7,864 nucleotides of DNA from contig JAOULB010000085.1 in the NCBI GenBank assembly GCA_029882235.1, positions 1 through 7,864 on the forward strand, written 5' to 3'. The position numbers were made by a program, and so were the translations under genes. Numbering within the stretch: the first letter of the stretch is position 1; every line of letters begins with the position of its first letter. Shown piece after piece: positions 1 to 5,682 of this stretch. The DNA is from Gammaproteobacteria bacterium. Lineage in GTDB: Bacteria; Pseudomonadota; Gammaproteobacteria; UBA6429; Thiohalophilaceae. The notes under the pieces are model-generated. The model saw nothing but the letters and a program-made list of their open reading frames with translations. It had not been told where the DNA came from and ran no database searches.

Positions 1-1
1 C

Positions 2-385
2 CAGAAACATCTGCAATTGAACATAGAGGCCTATGTCGTTCATGTGATGATTGTGTTCTCGCTGCTGGCTATGCTGTTCTTACTTCGGTTAATCAAATCA
101 ATTTCAAATAACTATATCTATTATTCCAAACACAGCCATGTACCACTGGTTGAAGTGATGGTGGGCAAACCGAATAAAGAGGAATTCCAGTCCTTTATTA
201 CCCGACTTGAAAACCGTATAAAGGAACTTAACGAATTCATGGAACTATCGCTCGATAAGCAGGCTGCAGGCGAATTAAAGACAGTGCGTCGATTAACAGA
301 AGAAGGTGTGCTGGATTCTAAATACTATGAGTCTGCCAAGAAACGCTTGCTCAGGCTGATTGATCAAAATTATAAAAATAAATAG
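2..385 (+). CDS. Small membrane protein with SHOCT-like C-terminus (5' partial)
   Basis: The reading frame is open to the left edge of the window. The first possible start inside it is a TTG at 17 with no ribosome binding site, so the true start probably lies upstream and this is a 3' fragment. The visible part has one strong hydrophobic segment (VVHVMIVFSLLAMLFLLRLI, about residues 8-27 counted from the TTG). A short hydrophilic beta-like stretch follows (YIYYSKHSHVPLVEVMVGKP), then an amphipathic helix (FITRLENRIKEL). The C-terminal 30 residues (ELKTVRRLTEEGVLDSKYYE and onward) match the pattern of a SHOCT domain, a short helical hairpin often found at the end of bacterial membrane proteins and thought to mediate oligomerisation. 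The beta-strand-plus-helix just after the membrane segment resembles the end of a bacterial PH-like domain, but weakly. Function is unknown. It ends 30 bases before the cytochrome gene on the same strand. Confidence 0.7.
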   Translation, partial: QKHLQLNIEAYVVHVMIVFSLLAMLFLLRLIKSISNNYIYYSKHSHVPLVEVMVGKPNKEEFQSFITRLENRIKELNEFMELSLDKQAAGELKTVRRLTEEGVLDSKYYESAKKRLLRLIDQNYKNK

Positions 386-398
386 TTTTTATGGCGAA

Positions 399-409
399 TA
401 TGCTATGCT
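399..409 (+). promoter_or_regulatory. Candidate extended -10 promoter for the cytochrome gene
   Basis: TGCTATGCT at 401-409 has the TGnTAnnnT layout of an extended -10 element (hexamer TATGCT at 404-409), and another TATGCT lies at 399-404. No good -35 is seen 16-18 bases upstream, which extended -10 promoters tolerate. The expected transcription start from 404-409 falls at or next to the ATG at 416, which would give a leaderless message. This is inference from motif match only. Confidence 0.3.
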
Positions 410-415
410 TAAGCT

Positions 416-1096
416 ATGCGCAGACAAACCTACTATCGAGTTTGCTGTTCACTCGTAACAGTGGCTTTCCTTTATAGTGCGCCAGACAATTCTCTGGCAC
501 AGGATTCTGTCTATCCCCTGATCACATCTCTTAATCTAAAACTTGCTGATACCTCAAAACGTCTACAGGCCATAGAGATGGGTAAGGAGCGTGCATTGTT
601 ATGTGGCTATTGTCATGGTAAGGATGGTAATAGCGTTAAAGACGATGTACCAAACCTCGCACAGCAAAATCCTGCTTATTTACTGATCCAGATCAACAAG
701 TTCGCTACTGGTGAACGTAAAGACTATGTAATGAATTCACTGGCTAGTAAGTTTACTGATGATGAACAAATTAGCCTGGCGATTTATTATGCCAGACAAA
801 AACTCAAACTTGCGACTGTTGATCAAACAAGTGCCCGTCTTGGTCAGTCAATCTATCGTGCAAAGTGTGTGAGCTGTCATGGTGAGAATGGTTATGGCAA
901 GGAAAATTTTGCCCGTCTGGCTGGACAGAAATCTAGCTATACCATAAAGACATTGCAAGGTTTTCGCGCCAACACGCATAAACAGCCCGGGGTAAGTGGG
1001 TCAAAGCGTAGCAGTCCATTGATGGAGATGATTGTAAAGGATATGAGCGACCAGGATATCAAGCATCTTGCCGCCTATGTTGCACAATTGCGCTAG
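416..1096 (+). CDS. Exported diheme cytochrome c (cytochrome c4/c553 type)
   Basis: A periplasmic electron carrier with two covalently bound hemes. The N-terminus (MRRQTYYRVCCSLVTVAFLY, cleavage probably after LAQ near residue 29) is a Sec signal peptide. Two CxxCH heme sites are visible: CGYCH at residues 63-67 and CVSCH at 151-155. Each is followed about 40-50 residues later by a Met in equivalent context (M106 before SLASKFTDDEQ, M203 before EMIVKDMSDQD), the likely sixth heme ligands. Each half ends in the typical LAxYxA helix (LAIYYARQ, LAAYVAQL). Two class I cytochrome domains in tandem at 226 aa fit cytochrome c4 and its diheme c553 relatives. About 30 extra residues lie between the signal peptide and the first heme domain. 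The ATG is the only possible start because an in-frame TAA lies at 410-412; no Shine-Dalgarno sequence precedes it. The redox partner cannot be told from the context. The gene converges on metA. Confidence 0.9.
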   Translation: MRRQTYYRVCCSLVTVAFLYSAPDNSLAQDSVYPLITSLNLKLADTSKRLQAIEMGKERALLCGYCHGKDGNSVKDDVPNLAQQNPAYLLIQINKFATGERKDYVMNSLASKFTDDEQISLAIYYARQKLKLATVDQTSARLGQSIYRAKCVSCHGENGYGKENFARLAGQKSSYTIKTLQGFRANTHKQPGVSGSKRSSPLMEMIVKDMSDQDIKHLAAYVAQLR

Positions 1097-1099
1097 GTG

Positions 1100-2167
1100 C
1101 TATAACAGTCCAAGTGGATTATTTTTGTCGATGTCCTGTTTAAATGGTTGTTTCCGATCCAGATCCGTAATCTGATAAACATAGCCCATCCAGTGGTTAA
1201 TCACTGCTTCAGCGGTATCATGCCAGGTGTTGTCAAGCTGAGGGATAAGCAGGTCTTCCGGTAACTCCGGCAGTTTCTTTTTACTGGTGAGCGCCTTATT
1301 CAGGGCAAGCTGATGTTCATCAAGAATGGCACGGATTTGCAGAGGAAAATAATTTTCTGGAAATGGTGGATAGTCTTCTCGCTCACCATTGGCATAGCGC
1401 TTAACTTCACGTTTGTATTCTTTTAACAGGCTAATGGTGTCGTATTCGGGATGCCCCTGGAAAAACACCTGACGAAAACCATCTTCACTAACGGCAAGAT
1501 GGACATTGGCTTCATCACTTTCAACCAGTACGCGCAGGCCTGCGGCTTCGAATTGCGCACGACTGATCTCATTAAAGCGTGAGTGGGGAACATCAAAGCG
1601 TGTATTGACCCCATTTACAAGGGGATGACTTTGATCAACCACACGATGTGAATATACACCCCAGCGTTTTTCTGGCAGGCGTTGACGTTTCTGTCCGTAG
1701 CGAAATTGCATAACGGCATGTGTAGCCAGGCAGGAGCATAAGGTCGAGGTAACATTATCCCAGGCCCAGTCGATGACTTCGATCAAGGGCTGCCAGAAGG
1801 GTTCTTCTGCAAGATCAGGCTGGGTGACATTGGCACCAGTGATAATTAAGGCATCGAGCCCATCAGCTTTGATTTGATCAAAGCTCTCATAAAATTCTTT
1901 TACATGCGCCTTGCCTTCTTTACCGCGTTCAAGCTCATCCAGAGTAAAAGGATGGACATAAAACTGGGCAATCTGATTACTCTCACCGATTAGTCTGAAA
2001 AACTGGCGTTCAGTGGCAGACAGGGCCGCATCGGGCATCATGTTGAGCAGGCCGATATGCAGTTCACGGATATCCTGATGAATGGCATCCTCAGTCGAAA
2101 TGACTGTGCCGCCTTCCTGACTCAGGCGTTCAAATGCAGGTAATTTTGTGTTTGCGATTAATGGCAT
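1100..2167 (-). CDS. metA: Homoserine O-acyltransferase (probable O-succinyltransferase), methionine biosynthesis
   Basis: MetA transfers an acyl group from acyl-CoA to the hydroxyl of homoserine, the first committed step of methionine synthesis, in the cytoplasm. The protein has the MetA-family glutamine-amidotransferase-like fold signatures: LNMMPDAALSATERQFFRLI (residues 41-60), LIITGANVT (107-115), the nucleophile region STLCSCLATHAV with C146 at the position of E. coli Cys142, and QGHPEYD (237-243) with the catalytic H239 and E241. SHRVV and VPHSRFNE are also conserved. It is 355 aa, longer than the roughly 309 aa E. coli enzyme, mainly through a C-terminal region (about 260-325). At the residue linked to acyl-CoA choice (Gly in E. 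coli succinyl enzymes, Glu in acetyl enzymes of Bacillus type) it has T115, so the acyl donor is inferred and not certain. The ATG is preceded by GTGAG and lies 10 bases after the stop of the ATPase gene, indicating co-transcription. It converges on the cytochrome gene with a 3-base gap and no terminator between them. Confidence 0.93.
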   Translation of the reverse strand: MPLIANTKLPAFERLSQEGGTVISTEDAIHQDIRELHIGLLNMMPDAALSATERQFFRLIGESNQIAQFYVHPFTLDELERGKEGKAHVKEFYESFDQIKADGLDALIITGANVTQPDLAEEPFWQPLIEVIDWAWDNVTSTLCSCLATHAVMQFRYGQKRQRLPEKRWGVYSHRVVDQSHPLVNGVNTRFDVPHSRFNEISRAQFEAAGLRVLVESDEANVHLAVSEDGFRQVFFQGHPEYDTISLLKEYKREVKRYANGEREDYPPFPENYFPLQIRAILDEHQLALNKALTSKKKLPELPEDLLIPQLDNTWHDTAEAVINHWMGYVYQITDLDRKQPFKQDIDKNNPLGLL

Positions 2168-2177
2168 TGCGACTCAC

Positions 2178-3023
2178 TTATTGTTGCCGTGCAATTACGG
2201 TTTCCAGTAGTTGCACAAAATCAGCCTCGGTATTAACAGTAGCCAGCTCGGCGGTGGTTATAGTGTACCCATATTTTTCTGCAATTGCCGAATATCGTGG
2301 AATGCGCGCACGAAACAGACGCGGGAAAATCCAGCGTACAAATTCATCGGGATCGATCATGGCGACATAGGGTAGATTTTTTTCCTGCATATAATGCCCA
2401 AGTTCAACCGCAAGAAATTCCTCTCGATAATAGAGTGGTTTGGGTGCACGAACAGCACGATCAATCAGCGCCTGTTCATCTTCTTCTGATGCTTTTATAT
2501 AAAGAACCAGTGTGTGTTCGAACAGGAGATCGAGCACCTGCGGATCATCCAGTTCACACATACTGCCACCAGCATCATTGATAAAATGTTTGTAACCATA
2601 GATGTCATGTGCCTTGCGAATAAACTCAGGCACATCGCGCATGGTTTTAACTTCTGCCTCATGATGCATGGCCTGTCGAAGTTTAAACTCCTCCAGCCCC
2701 AGTCCGCCCAACTCTGGATTACCCAGCTTGCCAAGAAAGCTCGACACCGGGTTCAGGTTATCGACGGTGATATTGTTGTGTATATATATCGAATCAGAAC
2801 GCAACAAATCTCTTAAAAAAGGCACCTGCATGGCTTTTTGTTTAATGTTATCGAGAATCGCTTCATCCAAATAACGCGTGCCGATGCGGTAGTCGCCAGA
2901 AAAATGAAACCAGTTATGATTGCGGAGCAGATTCGCCAGACGAGTTTTACCCACCCCGGACATACCAAGCAGGGTAATTGATTTGTGTTCCCAGTTTCTA
3001 AACTCGCCGGCAGTTAGCTTCAT
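2178..3023 (-). CDS. P-loop ATPase/kinase-like protein of unknown function, paired with metA
   Basis: A cytoplasmic nucleotide-binding protein, 281 aa from the chosen start. The Walker A motif GMSGVGKT is at residues 20-27, directly after a first beta-strand (KSITLL). FSGDYRIGT (41-49) sits where small-molecule kinases such as shikimate kinase carry a substrate-binding Asp. HFINDAGGS (146-154) is a Walker B-like strand with D150. Basic and aromatic motifs follow (APKPLYYREEF, WIFPRLFRARIPRY) and may form a lid or substrate site. I recall similar proteins annotated only as 'ATPase' in proteobacteria; no reaction is known to me. The ATG at 3023 is preferred because homology-like sequence begins there and GAGA lies a few bases upstream. 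A longer frame from 3125 would add 34 residues without domain character and overlap the upstream gene by 14 bases. The stop lies 10 bases before metA, so the two are surely one transcript, which suggests a role tied to methionine or homoserine metabolism. Confidence 0.85.
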   Translation of the reverse strand: MKLTAGEFRNWEHKSITLLGMSGVGKTRLANLLRNHNWFHFSGDYRIGTRYLDEAILDNIKQKAMQVPFLRDLLRSDSIYIHNNITVDNLNPVSSFLGKLGNPELGGLGLEEFKLRQAMHHEAEVKTMRDVPEFIRKAHDIYGYKHFINDAGGSMCELDDPQVLDLLFEHTLVLYIKASEEDEQALIDRAVRAPKPLYYREEFLAVELGHYMQEKNLPYVAMIDPDEFVRWIFPRLFRARIPRYSAIAEKYGYTITTAELATVNTEADFVQLLETVIARQQ

Positions 3024-3111
3024 TTTTATCTCATGAATATTTATGTCCGCATATTGTAGACGAGAGCAGTACCCGGAGGCGAGCCTAAATTTAGCTGATA
3101 GTGGAGCAGAA

Positions 3112-4383
3112 TCAGAAGCTGGCAATCAGCTCTAGTGAAGTCACATCGCGCTCATAGGAATAGCTGGCAGGCAGGGTTGACTCATTACTGGTATGTTCAT
3201 ATTTCGCCCGGATTTTCCAGTTTTTATCAAACCGATAAGTTAATCGCAGACCATATCGTGAGCGTTCATCATCGCGCGCTGGAGATACGTTACCCGCTTC
3301 ATAAATACTGAAGCGATAAGAGTAATCACCACGGATGCTTAAGTCTTCAGTGATTACATGTTTGTAAAATGCACGAAAACTATGTCGGGTGGGCGAGTAG
3401 TTGCTTGTGGCGCTATTTACTCGATCATTAGTTTCCAGTTCATAATAGAGTTTGGCGTAATTCGATTGGGCTTTGTATTTTATTTCTGCTCGGATACGCT
3501 GACGTGTTCCAGAAAGATAAGAATATGCAGGATTAAGACTAGTGATGTCATAATGTCGATAACGCAGTCGGAAGCGAAAATCAGAGTTTAGATAAGCGCT
3601 TGTACTGAGTTCAATGTGGCTGGTTTTCTGATAATCAATAGAACCCAAAGTTGATTGAAGCGATCTATAGCGAATTAAATTATCCCAGCTGCCAGCCTGG
3701 AAGGTTCCCTGAAGACCAAATGACGTTTGCGCATAATCATAAACCGGGAAGTCACTGTAATCAGTGCTGGAAGTAGAAGCAAAAAATGAGACGCCATTGT
3801 CTTCATCACCAACTAGAATTAATTCGCCATCGGCATAAATTGAAAAATAGTGACTGCCTGCATTAATTATTGCCCCATTATCAGGGTCGGCGATGACATT
3901 GCTATCGTTACCAAAAGCCGTGCTCAGATAGGCAAACCATTGTTTGCTTTTTTCTACTGGCACCTGCTTAAGTTCTCCCAGCTGGATGCGTGCCAGAGTA
4001 ACCAGTTTCTTGTTGTTAGCATTATTTTTAACATAGCTGAATTGCTTTCGGGCACGTTCAGGTTGGTTTTGCTTGAGCGCAAGCAGACCCAGATTAAATT
4101 CGGCCTGCATTCTTTCATTGGGAAAATTACGGAGTTTCACAAAGAACTTTTCCGCCTGTTCGTACTGGTCAAGTTTATAGTGACAGATTGCCAGATTATG
4201 ATACAGAGCAGGTTTCTTCATCCCCCGTTTACGTACATCGTTTAAAACTTCGATGGCATCTGAGTATTGTTGTTGTTTGATTAAATATACAGCGGTTTGA
4301 AAATCGTCTTCAAGGGATGCAAAACTATGACTTGAGAAACATATTAATATGAGTGTCAGGTAAAAACATTTTGTCGCAGACAT
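3112..4383 (-). CDS. Outer-membrane protein: TPR repeats plus C-terminal beta-barrel
   Basis: A 423-residue exported protein. The N-terminus (MSATKCFYLTLILICFSSHS, cleavage probably after FA at residue 22) is a Sec signal peptide. Residues about 25-140 form three or so tetratricopeptide repeats, seen in AVYLIKQQQYSDAIEVLNDV, ALYHNLAICHYKLDQYEQAE and AEFNLGLLALKQNQPERA; these would lie in the periplasm and bind a partner. From about residue 150 to the end the sequence alternates polar and aromatic/hydrophobic residues in repeated strands (RFRLRYRHYDI, YAKLYYELETND, LSIRGDYSYRFSIY, YGLRLTYRF, WKIRAKYEHTS) and ends in Phe (LELIASF), the signature of an outer-membrane beta-barrel. TPR plus barrel is the layout of Slam (DUF560) lipoprotein exporters and of the larger polysaccharide exporters PgaA, BcsC and PelB; which applies, if any, is unclear. 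GGAAGA lies three bases before the ATG. It is downstream of the sigma operon on the same strand and upstream of the ATPase-metA pair. Confidence 0.82.
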   Translation of the reverse strand: MSATKCFYLTLILICFSSHSFASLEDDFQTAVYLIKQQQYSDAIEVLNDVRKRGMKKPALYHNLAICHYKLDQYEQAEKFFVKLRNFPNERMQAEFNLGLLALKQNQPERARKQFSYVKNNANNKKLVTLARIQLGELKQVPVEKSKQWFAYLSTAFGNDSNVIADPDNGAIINAGSHYFSIYADGELILVGDEDNGVSFFASTSSTDYSDFPVYDYAQTSFGLQGTFQAGSWDNLIRYRSLQSTLGSIDYQKTSHIELSTSAYLNSDFRFRLRYRHYDITSLNPAYSYLSGTRQRIRAEIKYKAQSNYAKLYYELETNDRVNSATSNYSPTRHSFRAFYKHVITEDLSIRGDYSYRFSIYEAGNVSPARDDERSRYGLRLTYRFDKNWKIRAKYEHTSNESTLPASYSYERDVTSLELIASF

Positions 4384-4412
4384 AAATCTTCCATACGTCT
4401 AATGCCAACGAA

Positions 4413-4436
4413 AAGAGCCTGTTTGTTGAGGTTCTT
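4413..4436 (-). terminator. Candidate hairpin terminator or leader hairpin after the acidic-protein gene
   Basis: Read on the minus strand, AAGAACCT (4436-4429) and AGGCTCTT (4420-4413) can pair as an 8-bp stem with one G-U pair around an 8-base loop, followed by TT and then C. It lies 49 bases past the stop of the acidic-protein gene and 30 bases before the start of the TPR/barrel gene. The T-tract is very short, so termination may be weak. It could instead be a leader structure of the barrel gene. Confidence 0.35.
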
Positions 4437-4467
4437 CCGTACTAGAATACGCAGAGCATAGCACAGA

Positions 4468-4473
4468 ATTATA
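4468..4473 (-). promoter_or_regulatory. Candidate -10 box for the TPR/barrel gene
   Basis: On the minus strand a perfect TATAAT lies here, just after the stop of the acidic-protein gene and about 85 bases before the barrel gene ATG. No convincing -35 hexamer is present 16-18 bases upstream. If real, the gene has its own promoter and the hairpin at 4413-4436 is in its leader. Confidence 0.28.
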
Positions 4474-4484
4474 CCGTTATTAGC

Positions 4485-4949
4485 TTATGAGCCGCTACCA
4501 CTTCCGCTGGAATCAGAACCTGAGCCTGAGTTGTCCCGTTCATCGTCCTTATCATCTTCATCAATTTTGTCTTGAGTATCTTCCCTGTCTTCTCTATCAT
4601 CTTCGCGGTCTTCAGTCTTATCTTCTTCTTTATCTTCTTCCTTGTCATCATCTTTATCGTCGTCTTTGTCGTCATCTTTATCCTCAGACTTGTCATCATC
4701 CTTATCATCTTCTTTGCTGTCATGCTTATCATCATCTTTATCATCGCTGGAGTGACGTTCACTTTTTTCGCGCTCATGACTATCTTCATGACGAGGTAGT
4801 TCGATTTTCTCCATGTGCTCATCAGCACGTTCATCGTGGTGCTCGCGCACTTCCAGAGTAATTTCATCAAGATCGGGGCGAGCATAAGCACTCGTTGGCA
4901 GTGCCAGGGCGATGGAAAGGGCCAGTGTTGTGAGTTGCGGTTTCATCAT
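4485..4949 (-). CDS. Secreted, highly acidic Asp-Lys repeat protein, third gene of the sigma operon
   Basis: I do not recognise a family. The N-terminus (MMKPQLTTLALSIALALPTS, cleavage after AYA near residue 23) is a clear Sec signal peptide, so the protein is periplasmic or exported. Residues 24-68 are charged and His-containing (REHHDERADEHMEKIE). Residues 69-115 are almost only Asp, Glu and Lys in four-residue units of the type DDDK or EEDK. Residues 116-140 continue with ED-R units, and the last 14 residues are Gly and Ser only. No cysteine and no hydrophobic core are present in the mature part, so it is probably disordered, strongly acidic, and could bind divalent cations; that is inference. 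Two ATGs occur at the start; AGGA is 4 bases before the first and 7 before the second (4946), so the second may be used. It begins 21 bases after the anti-sigma stop and shares its transcript. Confidence 0.78.
   Translation of the reverse strand: MMKPQLTTLALSIALALPTSAYARPDLDEITLEVREHHDERADEHMEKIELPRHEDSHEREKSERHSSDDKDDDKHDSKEDDKDDDKSEDKDDDKDDDKDDDKEEDKEEDKTEDREDDREDREDTQDKIDEDDKDDERDNSGSGSDSSGSGSGS
4605..4745 (-). repeat. Short tandem repeat coding for DDDK/EEDK units
   Basis: Within the acidic-protein gene, imperfect 12-base units (GAT/GAC codons followed by AAA/AAG) are repeated about a dozen times, encoding residues 69-115. The codons vary between GAT and GAC and between AAA and AAG, so the DNA repeat is less perfect than the protein repeat, which points to selection on the protein. 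The array could still change length by slippage or recombination. Confidence 0.75.
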
Positions 4950-4970
4950 GTTGTCCTGAATTATATATCT

Positions 4971-5633
4971 TTACACTGCGATTTTTGTCTGTGCGGGCAA
5001 AACTTGTGCCCCTGTTCTCTGGATGGTGACCGGCAGTCTGAATGTTTTTGTTTTGCCATCATGGATGATTTTAGCGATGACTTCGGCCTGACCTGTACCC
5101 GTGGCATTAATCGGTAGCACCAGTGAGTTTGCCCCTTTTTTCAGGCGAGTTTGCCATTTGACAGTATTCTTGCCAGTAAAGCCAGCCAGCTCAATGTTGC
5201 CATTCAATTCAAGCTTTAGCGTCACCTTATCAAAGGCCTCCGGGGCATTAAAAACCAGTTTAACTTCACGCGTATCACTCACCCCCATGACGATTGCATC
5301 CAGCCCTACAGTCGGGTTTTCTGGCTGAAACATGGCAACACCCATCCACATGACCAGACTGGCGGCAAGTGCCGTGGATAGACCGCCAATGGCCAGACGT
5401 TTGTTTTTGTCTGCCTTGCGGGCACGGGCAAATATACGATCAGAAAAGTTTGCTGATGGGGGTGGTACCGGCATAGCACGTAATGCCTGGCGGAGCGACT
5501 GCACTTGAGCCAGTTCACTTTGGCAGGATTCACAGGCTGACAGGTGTTCCTGGACAAATTGCTGCTCTCCAGCCGGCAGGGTGCCGTCCAGATAGTCATC
5601 AATGCATTCATGTATTTGTGCGCAATTCATCAT
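4971..5633 (-). CDS. Membrane-spanning zinc-finger anti-sigma factor (ZAS family)
   Basis: It should hold the ECF sigma factor inactive at the inner membrane. The cytoplasmic N-terminus has the zinc anti-sigma signature: C4, the DYLDGTLP stretch (13-20), then H30-x3-C34-x2-C37 (EHLSACESC). A Pro-rich linker (PVPPPS) and a basic stretch (RARKADKNKR) lead to one membrane segment (about 79-101, AIGGLSTALAASLVMWMGVA). Residues about 104-220 are periplasmic and beta-rich, with an Ig-like look (VKLVFNAPEAFDKVTLKLEL, ELAGFTGKNTVKWQTRLKKG, NSLVLPINATGTGQAEVIAK); this is the likely signal-sensing or partner-binding part. Two ATGs open the gene at 5633 and 5630; GAGGTG is 3 bases before the first and 6 before the second, so the second may be preferred, giving the usual MNC start. 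It follows the sigma gene by 49 bases, a gap that holds a promoter-like element. Confidence 0.9.
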   Translation of the reverse strand: MMNCAQIHECIDDYLDGTLPAGEQQFVQEHLSACESCQSELAQVQSLRQALRAMPVPPPSANFSDRIFARARKADKNKRLAIGGLSTALAASLVMWMGVAMFQPENPTVGLDAIVMGVSDTREVKLVFNAPEAFDKVTLKLELNGNIELAGFTGKNTVKWQTRLKKGANSLVLPINATGTGQAEVIAKIIHDGKTKTFRLPVTIQRTGAQVLPAQTKIAV

Positions 5634-5653
5634 TTACACCTCATTTATACTCT

Positions 5654-5681
5654 AACACGGCCCATATATAAGGATGGTTCC
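5654..5681 (-). promoter_or_regulatory. Candidate ECF-type promoter between sigma and anti-sigma genes
   Basis: On the minus strand GGAACC (5681-5676) and CGTGTT (5659-5654) are separated by exactly 16 bases. This is the GGAAC / CGT layout typical of promoters read by many ECF sigma factors. The expected transcript would start near 5647 and carry the GAGGTG ribosome binding site (5642-5637) of the anti-sigma gene in a short leader. It starts just past the sigma stop codon. A match by eye only; chance cannot be excluded. Confidence 0.4.
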
Positions 5682-5682
5682 A

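Noticed and set aside
2168..2177. Riboswitch controlling metA
   Set aside because: Only 10 bases separate metA from the upstream gene, leaving no room for a SAM riboswitch; none was recognised before the ATPase gene either.
3024..3125. Longer start for the P-loop ATPase at 3125
   Set aside because: The extra 34 residues show no domain character and overlap the barrel gene; the ATG at 3023 begins the folded part.
4384..4410. MetJ-box-like AGACGTAT upstream of the TPR/barrel gene
   Set aside because: A single imperfect half without a tandem second box; MetJ sites need at least two adjacent boxes.
4384..4440. Possible ECF promoter (AGAACC ... CGTTGG) before the TPR/barrel gene
   Set aside because: The gap is 19 bases against 16 in the better match at 5654-5681, and the sequence is also used by the hairpin.
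4572..4799. Plus-strand frame coding a very hydrophobic, Ile/Phe-rich peptide
   Set aside because: It is the reverse complement of the Asp-Lys repeat and not a membrane protein; it has no ribosome binding site and no context.
4469..4891. Second minus-strand reading frame of 140 residues rich in Met, Lys and Thr over the acidic-protein gene
   Set aside because: It is the shifted reading of GAT-GAT-GAC-AAA repeats (ATG-ATG-ACA). The other frame has a signal peptide, an AGGA site and correct operon spacing.
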